Below, in pieces: positions 23,201 to 24,927 of a stretch of 24,927 nt of DNA. Position 1 is the first letter of the stretch. Every line of letters starts with the position of its first letter. Under the pieces are notes generated by a model that was not told the origin of the DNA, searched no databases, and worked only from the letters and a program-made list of their open reading frames with translations. Source of the DNA: JAXIHJ01 sp034189755 (GTDB lineage Bacteria; Planctomycetota; Phycisphaerae; SM23-33). A program made the position numbers and the translations under genes. The stretch is taken from contig JAXIHJ010000086.1 of NCBI GenBank assembly GCA_034189755.1, positions 1 through 24,927 of the forward strand. Direction: 5' to 3'.

Positions 23201-24927
23201 CTGCGCGAACTTGTTACCGATACGACAGGTTCGGTAAAAGACCTTGCGGAAGAACTGAAATGCGACCTTGTTGTCCGCGCCTACGACTGCATGCGATGGG
23301 GCGGGCTTCGCTACGCGCGGCGATACTGCCGGTCGGTAGCCGCCGTTTATGGCAGGGACCTTGCCAAGTTCAATTACGCCGCCACTCGCGCGGTGATTCA
23401 CAACCTGGCCAAGGCCATGCTCATCAAGGATGCGGTCTTCCTGGCTGAGCTTGCGACCGGGCCGGAGAAATACGCCCACGACCGCGAAAAGTACAACGTC
23501 AACCCCGCCAATGGCGACAAGATTGTGTATCGGCACCTGTGGCACATCAAGCTGAAGCTCGGACGATGGAAACTTCCGGTCAATGTCGCGTTACGCAGGC
23601 CGGCCCTGAAGTACCTCCGGACGATGCGATGGTGCCGCAAGCTGCCGATATGGTGTGCCGACGAGAAAAAGTTTCTCAGGCAGTACGAAGTCCACGCCGC
23701 CGAGTTCGCAGCCTCAGAGTTGGATCTCAGCGAGCCGACTTACGCCCCAGGTTACGCTAATGCTGTGGCCAAGCTGGGATCGCCGCAGTGTCTACAGTGC
23801 CTTAACCCGCGCTGTAGTGAGGCAGGATGTCCGCTCCAGGGCGCCATTCCCGACTGGGTGGACCTGGCCTATCAAAACCAATGGCGCGCCGCCAGCGACC
23901 TTTTGCACGCGGCGAACAACTTCCCGGAGATTACTTCGCGTATCTGTCCGGCTCCGTGCCAGGTCGCCTGCAAGCAGTCACTGAACGACTACCCCGTTCA
24001 GATTCGCCAGATCGAACGCCAGGTTGTCGATCGCGCTTTCGCCGCCGGCTGGATAACGCCTAAGCCTGCGACGGCAAAGACACACAAGAGCATCGGGATA
24101 ATCGGTTCAGGCCCGGCGGGCCTGGCCGCTGCCCAGCAATTGGCTCGCAAAGGCCACAACGTAACGGTACTGGAGAAGGAGACTTCTCTCGGAGGCTTGC
24201 TGCGGACCGGCATTCCGCCTTTCCGGCTGGAACGAGAACTACTGGACCGCCGGCTGGCACAATTGCGGGCCGAGGGCGTGGCCTTTCGCACAGGCGTGGC
24301 TGTCGGGCATGACATTCCGGCGGCCAAGCTGTTCGAGCAGTTCGACGCCGTCTGCCTGGCTACCGGAGCGGCCGTGCCGCGCGACCTGAACGTGCCCGGC
24401 CGAAACAGCCAGGGCATCCTCTTTGCCATGGACTTTCTCCGCCAGCACAATCTAAGCCAGGCCCAGACCGCCGGTTCCGCCGCCGGCAAGATCGTAGCCG
24501 TCATCGGTGGCGGCCTGACCGGAAACGATTGCGTCGAAGTCGCCCATCTCCAGGGCGCCAAGCAAATCCACCAGTTGGAGATACTGCCGGAGGCCGAGGT
24601 GGACAGCGACGTCTGGAATCCGCCTCATCTTAACGGTGTACATCGGCGGTGGTGCGTTGCCACAAAGAAATTCGACGGTAACGGCGGCCGGCTCGCCGGC
24701 ATCGAAGGCGTCGAGGTGCGCTGGCTTAGCTCGCCGGGCGGCAGGATCATGCAGGAGATTCCAGGCAGCGAGTTTGCCATCCCCGCCGACCTCGTGCTGC
24801 TGGCGATGGGGTTTGAAGCCAAGCCTGACGATGCGCTGGCCGGGCATCTTGGCCTCGCTATCGGCGCCGCCAGCCGGCTCGTCGTCAACGACTGTGTTAC
24901 CAATAACCCGCGCGTATTCGCCGCCGG
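20291..24927 (+). CDS. Fused indolepyruvate:ferredoxin oxidoreductase / GltD-like NAD(P) oxidoreductase (3' end beyond window)
   Basis: One open frame of over 1545 codons, cut by the window edge. Residues 1-400 are the IorA pyrimidine-binding part (GNELLLKGAL, LGGYPGSP, VLKLGMSYPM). The thiamine-diphosphate part has FCPGCPHR at 419, GDTGC near 460, MGDSTF near 505 and MTGHQPTPG. Ferredoxin-like cysteines follow from C646 (CRFCLAC, GCPG, then CVSDGACERVGAC). The gamma (IorB) domain starts GVGGMGIG at 735, and a helical DUF6537-like part spans about 870-1135. From C1167 a GltD-type module begins: CLQCLNPRC, NFPEITSRICPAPCQVAC, FAD motif IGSGPAGLAAA (about 1271) and nucleotide motif IGGGLTGNDC (about 1405). 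It should oxidise aryl or branched 2-oxoacids to acyl-CoA and pass electrons via Fe-S and FAD to NAD(P). The start is ATG 20291 or 20294, probably leaderless. Confidence 0.9.
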   Translation, partial: MMKVDPRYLTADGPEIFTGNELLLKGALEADGGVHLLGGYPGSPIAGFFDSMALVKDLLSEKGIRAVMNSNEALAAAMLNGSQTLPVRAMIVVKSVGVHVAADALALANLAGANPDGGAIVVYGDDPWSDSTQVPADSRYISKHLFIPVIEPSNPQEVKDFVDCSFKLSRRSGLLAGYILTTNLADGGGTVVCRPNQYPALNTRQRVELATKSIDFDKRVLLPPRTWWQEESFSTRHAEACRIARELKLNRIEHPPRGRRPVGFVTSGLAYGYLTQALWEMGLLGELPVLKLGMSYPMDAELVRELANQCERIIVVEERRGFLEEQIGEVLLADRQRGLASGQVELWGKKFPAGLKGIPATRGLHPSVLISRLAPLLKSVRASAVTAPADLDALDREVETIRTASELEFDALPARLASFCPGCPHRDSANVCLEIKKQFMDTDYMRRRHKSKTVDLMFHGDTGCYTMLMFPPNTPLMHDYSGMGLGAGTGSGTDPFITNKEVVFMGDSTFFHSGQLAISQAVKFGQDITFILLNNDTTAMTGHQPTPGVDYDIIGNPTPQQDIEDIINGMTGDSNLTVVRADPQQRSRYRELLEKTFLADGVKVIIAEKECAITRMRRKRRQERAVIRRRGYLPTREHMNINPEICRFCLACAEMTGCPGLKHRRTDYGLKMDTDITWCVSDGACERVGACSAFERVTIKRKRPPRSRVPELALDDIPEPKKRSVGDLWRCCLVGVGGMGIGVATSIVVRAGHKEGYPVIFVDKKGLAIRNGGVISQVVYNVASEPITAVIPYGKADLLIGIDILEAARAIDPTQRMRIASKDHTAAVINTDKINTISGLMGRDDFDVERLESTVRRYTRRDETLARDISRICEKYLGSKLYANIMMLGFAFQKGLIPVSMHSMAWAIKDTIHTDFRKNLYAFNMGRKLVVQPDLFQGPPQRTDWRDVLEEKCRWTIRRFGRRGQAKAAGLRELVTDTTGSVKDLAEELKCDLVVRAYDCMRWGGLRYARRYCRSVAAVYGRDLAKFNYAATRAVIHNLAKAMLIKDAVFLAELATGPEKYAHDREKYNVNPANGDKIVYRHLWHIKLKLGRWKLPVNVALRRPALKYLRTMRWCRKLPIWCADEKKFLRQYEVHAAEFAASELDLSEPTYAPGYANAVAKLGSPQCLQCLNPRCSEAGCPLQGAIPDWVDLAYQNQWRAASDLLHAANNFPEITSRICPAPCQVACKQSLNDYPVQIRQIERQVVDRAFAAGWITPKPATAKTHKSIGIIGSGPAGLAAAQQLARKGHNVTVLEKETSLGGLLRTGIPPFRLERELLDRRLAQLRAEGVAFRTGVAVGHDIPAAKLFEQFDAVCLATGAAVPRDLNVPGRNSQGILFAMDFLRQHNLSQAQTAGSAAGKIVAVIGGGLTGNDCVEVAHLQGAKQIHQLEILPEAEVDSDVWNPPHLNGVHRRWCVATKKFDGNGGRLAGIEGVEVRWLSSPGGRIMQEIPGSEFAIPADLVLLAMGFEAKPDDALAGHLGLAIGAASRLVVNDCVTNNPRVFAA

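Noticed and set aside
21572..23545. 657-codon minus-strand frame opposite the oxidoreductase
   Set aside because: It is an antisense shadow caused by the high GC content of the third codon position. The plus-strand frame carries clear Fe-S, TPP and gamma-domain motifs.

Overview
The window looks like a chromosomal segment of a GC-rich planctomycete, probably of the Phycisphaerae / Sedimentisphaerales type. This is inferred from the mix seen here: a PEP-CTERM-sorted LamG protein, two tandem short pseudopilin-like proteins with a prepilin N-terminus, a LacI-controlled glycoside hydrolase, and housekeeping genes scattered between single-gene units on both strands. No phage, transposase or CRISPR array is visible.

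Layout. 1-520 is non-coding and holds a strong intrinsic terminator, a short palindromic repeat, an 8-mer tandem repeat and a promoter. 521-4307 (+) is a three-gene operon: etfB, etfA and a long acyl-CoA dehydrogenase that feeds electrons to the ETF. 4414-5654 (+) carries rpsT (ribosomal protein S20) and a CDP-alcohol phosphatidyltransferase. 5661-10516 is a minus-strand block: miaB, tRNA-His, a small two-helix membrane protein, a receiver domain lacking its phospho-acceptor, holA, a 40-residue single-helix protein, tRNA-Met, and an exported four-LTxxQ protein. 10714-12905 (+) has a short-chain dehydrogenase, a lipoprotein with an APP1/lipin-like HAD phosphatase domain, and tRNA-Arg(ACG).

12972-20181 is the accessory part, apparently a glycan-use locus. 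A secreted GH89-like (alpha-N-acetylglucosaminidase) enzyme on the minus strand is divergent from a LacI-family regulator on the plus strand. Each has a consensus-like promoter with an AAAGCGCTTT operator at or just after its start site. Behind lacI, on the same strand, follow a 25-codon ORF, a LamG PEP-CTERM protein and two paralogous pseudopilin-like proteins. The inference is that one sugar-sensing repressor switches on a secreted hydrolase together with cell-surface proteins.

20291 to the end of the window (+) is a single open frame of more than 1545 codons, cut by the window edge. It joins an indolepyruvate:ferredoxin oxidoreductase (alpha, Fe-S and gamma parts plus a helical region) to a GltD-type Fe-S/FAD/NAD(P) oxidoreductase. 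This would link 2-oxoacid oxidation directly to a pyridine nucleotide. It and the ETF/acyl-CoA dehydrogenase operon suggest amino-acid and acyl-CoA oxidation with flavin/ferredoxin electron carriers.

A roughly 33-nt palindromic repeat occurs three times (279-320, 3935-3973, 18365-18397). One copy lies in frame inside the acyl-CoA dehydrogenase gene and one overlaps the stop codon of the LamG gene.
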